A DNA stretch of 64,000 bases from Pseudomonas orientalis (GTDB lineage Bacteria; Pseudomonadota; Gammaproteobacteria; Pseudomonadales; Pseudomonadaceae). This document shows, piece by piece, positions 9,979 through 18,678 of the stretch (positions are counted from its first letter, which is position 1; each line of letters starts with the position of its first letter). The stretch spans positions 1,147,001 to 1,211,000 of the forward strand of contig NZ_CP094351.1 of assembly GCF_022807995.1 (NCBI RefSeq), written 5' to 3'. Both the position numbers and the translations under genes were made by a program. The notes below the pieces were generated by a model. That model did not search any database. It saw only the letters and a list, made by a program, of their open reading frames with translations, and was not told the origin of the DNA.

Positions 9979-10998
9979 ATGTTTGCGCTCATGCACAGCA
10001 CCCGCCTGGAATCGCTGCACCTGAGCGTCGACCCGGTGACCGGGCTGAAGGCGATCATCGCCATCCATAACAGCCGCCTGGGCCCTGCCTTGGGTGGTTG
10101 CCGCTACCTGGCTTATCCCGACGATGAAACAGCCATGGCCGACGCCACGCGCCTGGCTCAAGGCATGAGCTACAAAGCCGCCCTGGCCGGCCTGCCGGTA
10201 GGCGGCGGCACGGCGGTGATCCTGCGCCCGGCCCATGTGGAGAGTCGTGCTGCGCTGTTTGAAGCCTTTGGTCGCTGTGTCGAGCAATTGGGCGGTCGCT
10301 ACATCACCGCCATCGACAGCGGCACCTCGGTCGCCGACATGGATTGCATCGCCCAACACACTCGCTTCGTCACCAGCACCAGCGCTGCCGGCGACCCCGC
10401 GCCCCATGCCGCCATGGGGGTGTTTACCGGCATCCGCACCACCGCCATGGCCCGCCTGGGCAGTGACAACCTCGAAGGCCTGCGCGTGGCGGTGCAGGGC
10501 CTGGGCAACGTCGGTTATGCCCTGGCCGAACAACTGCATGCGGCGGGCGCCGAGTTGCTGGTCAGCGACATCGACCACGGCAAGGTGCAACTGGCCATGG
10601 AGCAACTGGGCGCGCACCCCATCGCCAACGACGCCTTGCTCAGCACCCCCTGCGACATCCTCGCCCCTTGCGGCCTGGGTGCGGTGCTCAATCGCCAGAG
10701 CGTCGGCCAACTGCGCTGCGCCGCCGTGGCCGGTTCCGCCAGCGCGCAGTTGACCAACCTGGACATCGCCGATCAGCTGGAAGGCCGCGGCATCCTCTAC
10801 GCGCCCGACTACGTGATCAATTCCGGCGGCCTGATCTACGTCGCGCTCAAACACAGCGGCGCCGAGCTGCCGAGCATTACCGCACACCTGTCCAACATCG
10901 GCAGGCGCCTGACCGAAATCTACGCCCATGCCCAAGCTGAGAAGCGCTCCCCGGCACGGGTCGCGGACGAACTCGCCGAGCGCCTGCTCTACCCCTGA
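9979..10998 (+). CDS. Leucine/valine/glutamate dehydrogenase-family protein with altered catalytic loop
   Basis: This 339-residue member of the Glu/Leu/Phe/Val dehydrogenase family has an N-terminal substrate domain (about 1-140) and a C-terminal Rossmann domain with the GLGNVGYALAEQL nucleotide loop (about 175-190). LeuDH enzymes carry two key lysines, in the MTYK and GGGK motifs. Here the first is kept (MSYKAAL), but the second reads GGGTAV (codon ACG), so the general-base lysine appears replaced by threonine. The aspartate of AIDSGT is kept. It may have lost amino-acid dehydrogenase activity or do something else. Confidence 0.8.
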   Translation: MFALMHSTRLESLHLSVDPVTGLKAIIAIHNSRLGPALGGCRYLAYPDDETAMADATRLAQGMSYKAALAGLPVGGGTAVILRPAHVESRAALFEAFGRCVEQLGGRYITAIDSGTSVADMDCIAQHTRFVTSTSAAGDPAPHAAMGVFTGIRTTAMARLGSDNLEGLRVAVQGLGNVGYALAEQLHAAGAELLVSDIDHGKVQLAMEQLGAHPIANDALLSTPCDILAPCGLGAVLNRQSVGQLRCAAVAGSASAQLTNLDIADQLEGRGILYAPDYVINSGGLIYVALKHSGAELPSITAHLSNIGRRLTEIYAHAQAEKRSPARVADELAERLLYP

Positions 10999-11003
10999 CC
11001 CGG

Positions 11004-11038
11004 CATTAAAAAGGCCCTGAATCGAGGATTCAGGGCCT
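11004..11038 (-). terminator. Rho-independent terminator of yebG
   Basis: A 12-bp stem (11012-11023 with 11027-11038) and 3-base loop is followed on the minus strand by a TTTTTAAT run. It ends yebG and may also slow transcription coming from the dehydrogenase gene. Confidence 0.8.
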
Positions 11039-11053
11039 GTTCAATTCGGGCTT

Positions 11054-11314
11054 TTATTCCGCCGCCGCGTTCAGCAACTCGGACAACGCGTCCGGCTGGC
11101 TCTTGAACGCCTTGGCAAACACATCGCGGTTCTTCGCCATGTAGATCCCGGCTTCTTCCACCTGCTGCTCGCTCAAGGACGGCACGGCTTTTTGCAACAC
11201 TTCTGCCAGCAACTCAGCGAGTTCAAGCATCTTGTCATGACGATCAGCTTCGGCTTTATCCATGAACAAACGCTCCAGATCTCGGCTGCTGCGGTATACC
11301 ACTTCGACGGCCAT
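11054..11314 (-). CDS. yebG: YebG-family DNA-damage-inducible protein
   Basis: This 86-residue protein starts MAVEVVYRSSRDLERLFMDK, the pattern of the YebG family, with the EADRHDKML and AEL(L)AE helices. YebG is a small SOS protein of unclear biochemical role. Regulation is visible: a LexA box with the full CTG-N10-CAG pattern lies 44 bases upstream. Length is close to E. coli YebG (96 residues). The neighbours on both sides point away or toward it, so it is a single-gene unit closed by its own terminator. Confidence 0.9.
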   Translation of the reverse strand: MAVEVVYRSSRDLERLFMDKAEADRHDKMLELAELLAEVLQKAVPSLSEQQVEEAGIYMAKNRDVFAKAFKSQPDALSELLNAAAE

Positions 11315-11357
11315 TCACCACCTCACATGCCTTTACGATAGTTGTCTTTTGCGACTA

Positions 11358-11373
11358 CTGTATTTATATACAG
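11358..11373. promoter_or_regulatory. LexA box (SOS operator) for yebG
   Basis: CTGTATTTATATACAG matches the gammaproteobacterial LexA consensus CTGTATATATATACAG in all but one position and is symmetric in both CTG/CAG arms. It sits where the yebG promoter is expected. Confidence 0.9.
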
Positions 11374-11478
11374 CGAAAAGCATAAGCCAAACGCCGGGGT
11401 TTGGATAGCAGGTTTTTAATGTAGTTGGGAAACGGGGGTTTGCTGCACCGGAAATTTCACACAGCACGCTGAGATGTC

Positions 11479-11596
11479 GATCGTTCCCACGCTCTGCGTG
11501 GCAATGCATCCCGTGACGCTCCGCGTCAACCAAGCGCTGGTCTGCGGGACGCGGTGCGTCCCAAGCGGCATTCCCACGCGGAGCTTGGGAACGATC
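11479..11596. repeat. Long palindromic intergenic repeat (GATCGTTCCCACGC type)
   Basis: The ends GATCGTTCCCACGCTCTGCG and its near-complement GCATTCCCACGCGGAGCTTG...GATC form a 29-bp imperfect stem, with two smaller GC-rich hairpins inside. This type of repeat is common between genes of Pseudomonas. It fills part of the 423-base yebG/psiE spacer. The rest of that spacer shows only the LexA box; I found no clear Pho box for psiE. Confidence 0.75.
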
Positions 11597-11737
11597 TGGG
11601 CGCCCTCCGGCTGATTAAGTGCCTAATATCAGCCCGCCACCATCTCACTACCTGCCTCTGGCCTTTTTTCTGCATGCAGAACAACCGTCACCTGCACCCC
11701 GCATTATCCGGTCGAACCGACCTAAGGAAGCATCATC

Positions 11738-12226
11738 GTGAAAATCAACTGGGCCGAGAAGCTGCGTCAGCAAGTCCATGGGCTGGCCGAGTCGCTGGGC
11801 AATCTGTTTGTGGAGTCGTTCCATTACCTGGCGCTGTTCGCCATTGGTGCAGTGACCGCCTGGGCGGCGGTGATGGAATTTCTGGGGATGCTGGAGAACG
11901 GGCACATCAAGATCGATGACATCTTGCTGCTGTTCATCTACCTCGAACTGGGCGCCATGGTCGGGATTTATTTCAAGACCAACCACATGCCCGTGCGCTT
12001 CCTGATCTACGTGGCAATCACCGCGCTGACGCGTCTGCTGATCTCCAACGTATCCCATCACAACCCGCCGGACGTGGGCATTATCTACTTGTGCGGTGGG
12101 ATTCTGCTGTTGGCCTTCGCCATTCTGGTGGTGCGCTACGCGTCGTCGGCGTTTCCTTCGGTAAAAGTCGAAGGCCCGCGTCGCAAGGGCGAGGCGAGCC
12201 TGGAGACCGAGAAGGGCGAGCTTTAA
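11738..12226 (+). CDS. psiE: PsiE-family membrane protein
   Basis: This 162-residue inner-membrane protein of the phosphate-starvation-inducible PsiE family has four predicted helices (about 28-50, 62-85, 88-108, 118-140) and the conserved FIYLELGAMVGIYF segment. Its biochemical role is unknown. A polar charged tail (RRKGEASLETEKGEL) follows the last helix. Its stop overlaps the stop of the convergent DUF3509 gene by four bases, so there is no terminator between them. Confidence 0.85.
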   Translation: MKINWAEKLRQQVHGLAESLGNLFVESFHYLALFAIGAVTAWAAVMEFLGMLENGHIKIDDILLLFIYLELGAMVGIYFKTNHMPVRFLIYVAITALTRLLISNVSHHNPPDVGIIYLCGGILLLAFAILVVRYASSAFPSVKVEGPRRKGEASLETEKGEL

Positions 12227-12540
12227 AGCCCGACGCTGAAAGGCAGATGACGGGTAGGCGGCCGCTGCAGGAGTTTGTGACTGTCGTCGTCCGTCATCAG
12301 CTCCAGGATTTCCATGGCGCTATGACCCTGCTCAATGGCAATCCCAAACTGGATGCTTTGCACCAGGCGCTTGAGCCGTTGCGGGTCGTTGCGTTGTTCG
12401 GCGCTGATCATGCGCTTGGCCACTACGCCGCTGTCGTCGGAGAGGGTGAGCATGATGCTGCCGTCCAGCCGCTGGATGCTCAGGTTGACGCGGTATTGTG
12501 GGCTGAAGGTGTCGGTGATGATCTGAAAAGGGTTGTCCAT
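12223..12540 (-). CDS. DUF3509 family protein
   Basis: This 105-residue protein matches the Pseudomonas-specific DUF3509 group (MDNPFQIITDTFSPQYRVNLSIQRLDG..., then an SAEQRNDPQRLKRLVQSIQ helix). There is no signal or membrane segment, so it is probably cytosolic. No function is known. It converges on psiE with a 4-base overlap of the stop codons. Confidence 0.75.
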   Translation of the reverse strand: MDNPFQIITDTFSPQYRVNLSIQRLDGSIMLTLSDDSGVVAKRMISAEQRNDPQRLKRLVQSIQFGIAIEQGHSAMEILELMTDDDSHKLLQRPPTRHLPFSVGL

Positions 12541-12685
12541 GGTGCGTTACCGCCTGATAAGAACATGCAGTCATTGACGACCGGTGTCGGTAATAGTTCG
12601 CGTTGCCTGACCACCGGCCAAAGTCCGTTTTCCTCAAAAGCTCTACAGCAAGGGGCGTGCCGTACAGGTGCTGGGGAGGATTTTT

Positions 12686-12783
12686 GTAGGAGCGAGCTTG
12701 CTCGCGAAAAACTCACAGGCACCGCGTTCATTCAGAAAGCACGGGTTATCGTTGACGTTTTTCGCGAGCAAGCTCGCTCCTAC
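12686..12783. repeat. REPIN (type B)
   Basis: Two inverted GTAGGAGCGAGCTTGCTCGC arms enclose a spacer beginning ACTCACAGGC, very close to the REPIN carried by the MITE at 43183. It lies in the 348-base spacer between DUF3509 and sdaA. Confidence 0.9.
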
Positions 12784-12796
12784 AGACCGGCATCAA

Positions 12797-12818
12797 GGCA
12801 AGCCCCCTCCCACATTTG
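12797..12818. repeat. REP (type A), single arm
   Basis: An isolated GGCAAGCCCCCTCCCACATT arm lies 13 bases after the type B REPIN, so two repeat families are stacked here. No other element was seen between this and sdaA. Confidence 0.75.
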
Positions 12819-12888
12819 AACTGTGTTGTGCTTGGGGGAAGTGACCTGTTTCAGGGCAATGTCGAGAAAACGATCGCAGACGGCGCAA

Positions 12889-14265
12889 TCAGCACTCCAC
12901 CCAGCTGACCGCCAGGCCGCCCCGTGAAGTTTCCTTGTACTTGTCATGCATATCGGCGCCGGTGTCGCGCATGGTGCGGATTACCCGGTCCAGAGAAATG
13001 AAGTGCTTGCCATCGCCGCGCAGGGCCATTTGGGTGGCGTTGATCGCTTTGACCGCTGCGATGGCGTTGCGCTCGATGCACGGCACCTGCACCAGGCCGC
13101 CGACGGGGTCGCAGGTCAGGCCGAGGTTGTGTTCCAGGCCGATTTCGGCGGCGTTTTCCAACTGTTCGGGGGTGGCGCCAAGGATATCCGCCAGCCCGGC
13201 GGCGGCCATGGCGCAGGCCGAGCCCACTTCGCCCTGGCAGCCGACTTCGGCGCCGGAGATCGAGGCGTTCTTTTTACAGAGGATGCCGACGGCGGCAGCC
13301 GCCAGGAAGAAATTGACGACGTCATCGTCAGACGCGTCGGCGTTGAATTTCATGTAGTAATGCAGCACGGCAGGAATGATCCCCGCCGCGCCATTGGTGG
13401 GCGCGGTGACCATGCGCCCGCCGGCGGCGTTTTCTTCGTTGACGGCGAGGGCGAACAGGTTGACCCACTCCATGGCCGACAAGGTCGACGTGATCACATT
13501 GGGCTTGCCGATTTCCAGCAGGCTGCGGTGCAATTTCGCCGCACGACGCGGGACGTCCAAGCCACCGGGCAGAATACCTTCATCGCGCAGACCCTGTTCC
13601 ACGCATTCGCGCATCACCGACCAGATATGCAGCAGGCCGCTACGGATGTCTTCGTCGCTGCGCCAGGCCCGTTCGTTGGCCATCATCAATTCCGAAACCC
13701 GTAGGCCGTGCTTGTTGCACAAGGCCAGCAGTTCAGCGGCGCTGGAAAAGTCGTAGGGCAGTTCTACGTCGCTGGTCGGCGCGATGCCCGATGCGGCTTC
13801 GGCCGCTTCGATGATGAAACCACCGCCCACCGAGTAGTAGGTTTGCTCGCTCAACAGGCCGCCGTCGCCGTAGGCGTGCAGGGACATGGCGTTGGGGTGG
13901 TAGGGCAGGCTTTCATCGAGCAGCAGCAGGTCGGTATGCCAGTCGAAGGCAATGGCCTGTTGGCCGGCGAGCAACAACTGGCCGGACTCGCGCAGTTGCT
14001 GGATGCGCGCGTTGATTGAGGTGGGGTCGACCTGATCCGGCCATTCGCCCATCAAGCCCATCACGCAGGCGCGGTCAGTGGCATGGCCGACGCCGGTGGC
14101 AGACAGCGAACCGTACAAGCGCACTTCGACGCGCCGGGTTTGGCCGAGCAACTGCTGGTCGGCCAGTGCCTGGGCGAAGGTCGCGGCAGCCCGCATCGGA
14201 CCGACGGTATGTGAACTGGAGGGGCCGATGCCCACCTTGAATAGATCAAAAACGCTGATAGCCAT
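12889..14265 (-). CDS. sdaA: L-serine ammonia-lyase (iron-sulfur, single chain)
   Basis: This 458-residue enzyme deaminates L-serine to pyruvate and ammonia with an oxygen-labile [4Fe-4S] cluster. The beta domain starts [23 protein letters not shown], the strongest family motif. The alpha domain has [14 protein letters not shown], and the likely cluster cysteines lie in [22 protein letters not shown] and [15 protein letters not shown]. The divergent LysR gene 137 bases upstream is the obvious candidate regulator. Confidence 0.95.
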   Translation of the reverse strand: MAISVFDLFKVGIGPSSSHTVGPMRAAATFAQALADQQLLGQTRRVEVRLYGSLSATGVGHATDRACVMGLMGEWPDQVDPTSINARIQQLRESGQLLLAGQQAIAFDWHTDLLLLDESLPYHPNAMSLHAYGDGGLLSEQTYYSVGGGFIIEAAEAASGIAPTSDVELPYDFSSAAELLALCNKHGLRVSELMMANERAWRSDEDIRSGLLHIWSVMRECVEQGLRDEGILPGGLDVPRRAAKLHRSLLEIGKPNVITSTLSAMEWVNLFALAVNEENAAGGRMVTAPTNGAAGIIPAVLHYYMKFNADASDDDVVNFFLAAAAVGILCKKNASISGAEVGCQGEVGSACAMAAAGLADILGATPEQLENAAEIGLEHNLGLTCDPVGGLVQVPCIERNAIAAVKAINATQMALRGDGKHFISLDRVIRTMRDTGADMHDKYKETSRGGLAVSWVEC

Positions 14266-14402
14266 GCTAAAGCCTTACAAGCAATGGAGTAGGAATCGCT
14301 GCCATGTTTTGTAGAGCAGGCGGAGTTGGCGAGATACTGATCCTCTGGATTGGCACTGACCAACGAATTATCCTAAGACACCCTTTAGCAGGACTAAACG
14401 CT

Positions 14403-15350
14403 ATGACCCGGCCCCTTCATGGCCAGACCTATTCCTGGCTGCATGTTTTTTCCTGTGCTGCGCGGCACCTTTCGTTCACCCGCTGCGCCGAAGAGCTGCA
14501 CATCACACCGGGCGCGGTGAGCCAGCAGATCCGTCTGTTGGAAGAGCGCCTGGGCTTCAGACTGTTTCACCGCCGCGCACGGGGTGTGGAGCTCAGCGCC
14601 GAAGGGCAGCGTCTGGCGGCGGTGGTAGGGGAGGCCTATGGCAGCATCGACGCCGAGTTGCAGCGTCTTGACGCCGGGATGATCAGCGGCACCTTGCGTC
14701 TGCGCTCGATTCCGTCGTTTCTCGGCAAGTGGCTGACCCCGCGCCTGCCACGCTTGCAGCAGCGTTTTCCGGACATTCAGTTGCGCATGGTTGCCGAAGA
14801 CAGCAGCGTCGCGCTGCACGAGGGCGATTTCGACCTGGCCATCGACCTGAACGACGGCAGCTATCCCGGATTGTTATCCACAGCCCTGTTGGATGAGCAG
14901 ATATTTCCGGTGTGCGCCCCCAGCCTGTTGCGTGGCCGGCCGCCACTGCATGGACCGGCCGACCTTGCCCACTTTCCGCTGTTGCACGACATCACCGCCT
15001 GGCGCGGGAGTTATGAGTATGCCGAGTGGGAGTTCTACCTGAATGAAATCGGTTACCGCGATGCCGATGTGCGTCGCGGGCACACCTTCAACCGCAATCA
15101 CCTGACCATCGAAGCCGCCATTGCCGGCATGGGCGTGGCGATTGCGCGGCGCACCTTGCTCAATGATGAGCTGGAGCGCGGCACCCTGATCGTGCCGTTT
15201 GGCCTGGCCGTGCCCAACCATAAACGCTACGTGCTGCTGTATGCGCCGGGTGCATTGAGTCACCCCGGCGTGCGGGCGGTGCACGACTGGCTGGTGGAAG
15301 AAGCGGGGGTTTTTCGCGCCTTGCACCCGTTGGGAGCGGCGCAATTGTGA
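14403..15350 (+). CDS. LysR-family regulator, GcvA/DsdC type
   Basis: This 315-residue regulator has an N-terminal helix-turn-helix (about residues 20-65: LSFTRCAEELHITPGAVSQQIRLLEERLGFRLFHR) and a periplasmic-binding-protein type effector domain (about 95-300). The start at 14403 fits the family; an in-frame ATG at 14304 would add 33 non-conserved residues. Being divergent from sdaA, it may control serine deamination. The GcvA/DsdC subfamily often responds to amino acids, which fits but does not prove the link. Confidence 0.85.
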   Translation: MTRPLHGQTYSWLHVFSCAARHLSFTRCAEELHITPGAVSQQIRLLEERLGFRLFHRRARGVELSAEGQRLAAVVGEAYGSIDAELQRLDAGMISGTLRLRSIPSFLGKWLTPRLPRLQQRFPDIQLRMVAEDSSVALHEGDFDLAIDLNDGSYPGLLSTALLDEQIFPVCAPSLLRGRPPLHGPADLAHFPLLHDITAWRGSYEYAEWEFYLNEIGYRDADVRRGHTFNRNHLTIEAAIAGMGVAIARRTLLNDELERGTLIVPFGLAVPNHKRYVLLYAPGALSHPGVRAVHDWLVEEAGVFRALHPLGAAQL

Positions 15351-15563
15351 GGAAAACAGGACATAAGAAGTTGTAACTAACTCCCCACCCTACCAGTGTT
15401 CTCGCTCGTCGTCAGGGTTAATTTGTAATGTAGGATTTATCTTTGCAAAGGGGTTGAAATGTTTCAGCAGGTGCTCAATTGTGTAATCAGGAGGTCATGG
15501 TTTCACCACCCCGGTGTTGCAGTTTGTGATCTCTGGCGAGCTAGCTGAAATAAGGGAAGAACT

Positions 15564-15974
15564 ATGCAAATCCAAGTCAATAGCGATAACCATATTGAAA
15601 GCAGCATTCGACTGGAGGAGTGGGTACGTACCACCATTGAGAGCACGCTCGAACGTTATGAAGAAGACCTGACCCGTGTGGAGGTCTATCTGCGGGATGA
15701 GAACGGCGACAAGCCCGGTCCCCACGATTTAAGTTGCCGTCTGGAGGCACGTCCAAAAGGCCATCAAGCGATTTCGGTATTGCACAAGGCCGATACGCTG
15801 GAACAAGCGATCGACGGTGCGGCCACCAAGCTCGACCACGCGCTGGAACATCTGTTCGGCAAACTGCAAGGCAAGCCCCGCGCTGCCGGTAAAAACCAGC
15901 CGACCACCAAAGTCAATGAAGATGAGCTTGAACAGGAGTTTCTGGAAAAAGAACGGGCCGTCTTCAACGGCTGA
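15564..15974 (+). CDS. HPF/RaiA-family ribosome-associated protein
   Basis: This 136-residue protein has the beta-alpha-beta-beta-beta-alpha HPF/RaiA domain in residues 1-100 (MQIQVNSDNHIESSIRLEEWVRTT...VEVYLRDENGDKPGPHDLSCRLEARPKG), then an acidic tail. Members bind the 30S decoding region and protect idle ribosomes. It is not the rpoN-linked hpf gene, so this is probably an additional paralogue. A strong terminator follows. The 213-base upstream spacer holds an AAGGGAAG ribosome site, but I recognised no other element in it. Confidence 0.8.
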   Translation: MQIQVNSDNHIESSIRLEEWVRTTIESTLERYEEDLTRVEVYLRDENGDKPGPHDLSCRLEARPKGHQAISVLHKADTLEQAIDGAATKLDHALEHLFGKLQGKPRAAGKNQPTTKVNEDELEQEFLEKERAVFNG

Positions 15975-15994
15975 TAGTTTTTTGACTCCCCATT

Positions 15995-16030
15995 GAAAAC
16001 GGGCCTGCGCATGCAGGCCCGTTTTCATTT
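15995..16030. terminator. Bidirectional terminator between HPF-like gene and MFS exporter
   Basis: A 14-bp perfect stem (15995-16008 with 16013-16026) has a GCAT loop. It starts GAAAAC and ends GTTTTC, so T-runs follow on both strands. It serves both convergent genes. Confidence 0.85.
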
Positions 16031-17540
16031 AACGGCGCTGTTTGAAGAAATACCGGCAGAGCAGCGCCAGCCCGCACGCACCCAAGCCGGCAAAGAGCAT
16101 CACCCAACCGGCGCCATTGCGTAGCGCCGCCTGGGCATCTTCGAATGCCAAACCCGCAGACCCCAACTTGCCTGCTGCAATGTTCTGGCTCAGCGCCGGC
16201 CAATCCGACGCAGTGTTTGCGGGCAGCACATTGGCCAGTTCATGACCGATTCCCAGCAACAGCACCAGTCCCATCAGCGCGATATTGAGCGCCAGGGTGA
16301 TCAGCCGGGCGCTGAAGTCGATGCCCGAGGCCATGCCCGCGCGATCAGCCGAGACGGCACCGGTGGTGGTGTTGGTGGTGGGCGAGTTGGTCAGCGCCAG
16401 GCCAGTGCCCGCGATCACGCAACTGAGCAGCACCGGCAGCGTGCCGGGCTGCGCGGCGAGATTGGCCACGGCCATCGCCAGAAACCCTGCGCCCATGGTT
16501 GCCAGGCCCAGCGGGATGATGCGTTCGGCGCCGTAGCGCAGGGCCAGGCGTTCGGCCAGCGGTGGCACCAGCAAGGTCGGCAAGGTGTAGGCGAGCAGGG
16601 CACCGCCGGTGGTCAGGGTGTCGTAGCCCAGGCCCGCCTGGAAATACAGCGGCAGGTAGATCATGAATGGCCAGAAGCTGAAGTTCATGCCAATCGAGCC
16701 CATCAGCGCACCGTTGAAGCGCTGGATGCGGAACACCGAGAAATCGAACATCGGATGGGCACTGCGCTTTTCAACCACGATAAACAGCAGCAACCCCACC
16801 AGCGCCAGGCCGGCCCAGCCGAGCATGGCCGGTGTGGCGAAACCGTGCTCGGTGCCCTGGGTGATGAAGTAGACCAGGGCGAACACCGACAGCGTCAAGG
16901 TCAGCATGCCGGCGATGTCGAGGCGATGGCTGGCCGGGTCGCAGGATTCCTGCACGCTGATGCGCAACAGCACCAGGGTGAACAGGCTGAGCGGCACGTG
17001 GACGAGAAACACCCAGCGCCAATCGGCGACTGCCAGGATCAGCGCACCGACCATCGGCCCGAACCCCAGGCCCACCCCGGCAATCACGCCCCAGATCGCG
17101 AAGGCCCGGGCGCGTGCCGCCGGTTCACGAAACAAGTGCGACAGAATGGCAAACTGGCAGATCATCATCGCGCCGGCGCCGATGCCCTGGACGAAGCGCG
17201 CCACGATCAGCATTGATGCGTTGTTGGCCAGCCCACAAGCCAGTGAAGCCAGGCCGAACACCCACAGGCACAGCACCAGCAAGCGTCGACGGCCAAAGCG
17301 ATCGGCCAGGGTGCCCGCCGCCATCAGCACGCTGGTGCAGGCAAGGGTGTAGGCATTCATGATCCACTGGGCATCTTGAAACCCCGTGCCCAGTTCGCGT
17401 TCCAGGGTGGGCAGGATGACCGGTACGCTGGAGATTTCCAGGCCGAACATCAAGGCCACCAGGCACACGGCGGTGAGCGCCAGGCCATTTCTGGCGGCAT
17501 GCGCCGGGCTTAGGGCCGGTAGAGCGGCGGCGGGTGGCAT
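16029..17540 (-). CDS. MFS exporter, DHA2 (14-helix) family
   Basis: This 503-residue inner-membrane protein of the EmrB/QacA type has about 14 predicted helices. Visible family features are ADRFGRRRLL after helix 2, RFVQGIGAGAMM, and GPMVGALI for antiporter motif C. It likely expels toxic organic compounds by proton antiport; the substrate is unknown. The start at 17540 is chosen because AAGGA lies eight bases before it. A longer frame to 17630 adds a poorly conserved stretch. It is divergent from a LysR gene, the common arrangement for regulated efflux. Confidence 0.85.
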   Translation of the reverse strand: MPPAAALPALSPAHAARNGLALTAVCLVALMFGLEISSVPVILPTLERELGTGFQDAQWIMNAYTLACTSVLMAAGTLADRFGRRRLLVLCLWVFGLASLACGLANNASMLIVARFVQGIGAGAMMICQFAILSHLFREPAARARAFAIWGVIAGVGLGFGPMVGALILAVADWRWVFLVHVPLSLFTLVLLRISVQESCDPASHRLDIAGMLTLTLSVFALVYFITQGTEHGFATPAMLGWAGLALVGLLLFIVVEKRSAHPMFDFSVFRIQRFNGALMGSIGMNFSFWPFMIYLPLYFQAGLGYDTLTTGGALLAYTLPTLLVPPLAERLALRYGAERIIPLGLATMGAGFLAMAVANLAAQPGTLPVLLSCVIAGTGLALTNSPTTNTTTGAVSADRAGMASGIDFSARLITLALNIALMGLVLLLGIGHELANVLPANTASDWPALSQNIAAGKLGSAGLAFEDAQAALRNGAGWVMLFAGLGACGLALLCRYFFKQRR

Positions 17541-17569
17541 ACGCAGTTCCTTAAGAGAGAGGGAGGGAT

Positions 17570-17585
17570 TATTCTCTCGGGAATA
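17570..17585. promoter_or_regulatory. Candidate LysR operator
   Basis: TATTC-N6-GAATA is a symmetric motif in the spacer between the exporter and its LysR regulator. LysR sites are often of T-N11-A type, so this is plausible but unproven. Confidence 0.35.
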
Positions 17586-17644
17586 GTTTTCTTTATTGGC
17601 GATAACTTTTCCTTTTATATGGGAATTCAAGGCGACAATCTGCG

Positions 17645-18517
17645 ATGTCTACCCCACGTTTCGATGGTGTCGTGCTGTTTCTGCAAGTCGTTGAGAGCGG
17701 CAGCCTGAGCGCCGCCGCCGAGCGGCTGAACCTCACGCGTTCGGCGGTAGGCAAGGGCCTGGCGCGGCTTGAAGCGCGCCTGGGCACCCGCCTGCTGCAA
17801 CGCTCCACGCGCCGCCAGCGTCTGACCGAGGATGGGCAGGCGTACTACGAACATTGTCTACGCGCGCTGGCGGAACTGGAGGCGGCCGAGTCCGTGCTGG
17901 AAAGCGGCCGTCAGCAGCCGCGCGGGCGCTTGCGGGCGAGTTTGCCGCTGGCGTTCGGTCACCACTATGCCGCGCCTGCGCTGTGGGGCTTGATGGAGCT
18001 CTACGCGGAACTCGAGATCGATATCAGCTTCTCCGACCGCATGATCGATCTGACGCAGGAAGGTTTCGACATTGCCGTGCGTATCGGCCCGTTGCCGGAT
18101 ACCGACCGTCTGAATGCGCGGCGTCTGGGAGAGCAGGTCATGGGCCTGACGGCGTCACCGGCGTATCTGCAGCGCAGTGAGCGGATTGAACGTATCGAGG
18201 ACCTGGCGGTGCATCGAGGTATTGCCTACCGCAGCAATACCGCCCATCGCTCGCGCCTGGTCACGCCCCTGGTGCTGGACGACCTCCAGGCTGTGGCCGA
18301 TGCGGCGATTGCAGGCGTTGGCCTGGCCTGGTTGCCGAGTTGGTTGATTGCCCACTATGCGCTGCGCGGGCAACTGGAAGCGGTGCTGCCAGGCTATCGC
18401 GAGCAGCCGGCCCCCATCCATGTGATCTGGCCGACGGCACCGCACATGCCGGCCAAGACACGGTGCGCCATCGATGCGCTGGTTGCGGCTACCCCCAGTT
18501 GCCTGGCGGGAAGTTAG
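17645..18517 (+). CDS. LysR-family regulator next to DHA2 exporter
   Basis: This 290-residue regulator has its helix-turn-helix at residues 18-62 (SLSAAAERLNLTRSAVGKGLARLEARLGTRLLQRSTR) and a substrate-binding domain after residue 88. GFDIAVRIGPLPD and the YRSNT...VADAAIAGVGLAWLPSWL blocks place it in the large CrgA/DmlR-like branch. It reads away from the exporter at 17540 and probably controls it. A REPIN follows. Confidence 0.85.
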   Translation: MSTPRFDGVVLFLQVVESGSLSAAAERLNLTRSAVGKGLARLEARLGTRLLQRSTRRQRLTEDGQAYYEHCLRALAELEAAESVLESGRQQPRGRLRASLPLAFGHHYAAPALWGLMELYAELEIDISFSDRMIDLTQEGFDIAVRIGPLPDTDRLNARRLGEQVMGLTASPAYLQRSERIERIEDLAVHRGIAYRSNTAHRSRLVTPLVLDDLQAVADAAIAGVGLAWLPSWLIAHYALRGQLEAVLPGYREQPAPIHVIWPTAPHMPAKTRCAIDALVAATPSCLAGS

Positions 18518-18559
18518 AGCTTCGGATGCACTCCAATCCTGAACACACTGAGGATCAAC

Positions 18560-18650
18560 TGTGGGAGGGGGCTTGCCCCCGATGACAGTGTGTCAGTCAG
18601 CTTGTCTGTAGCTGATCCACCGCAATCGGGGGCAAGCCCCCTCCCACAGT
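18560..18650. repeat. REPIN (type A)
   Basis: A complete doublet of inverted GGGAGGGGGCTTGCCCCC arms between the convergent LysR and fecA genes. No separate terminator was found there, so the REPIN hairpins may act as transcription barriers. Confidence 0.9.
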
Positions 18651-18678
18651 TGGTTCTGTTTTGTTCTGCAGATTCCAG

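Noticed and set aside
11600..11737. Pho box before psiE
   Set aside because: No pair of CTGTCAT-like repeats with 11-bp spacing could be found; the name PsiE alone does not justify the claim.
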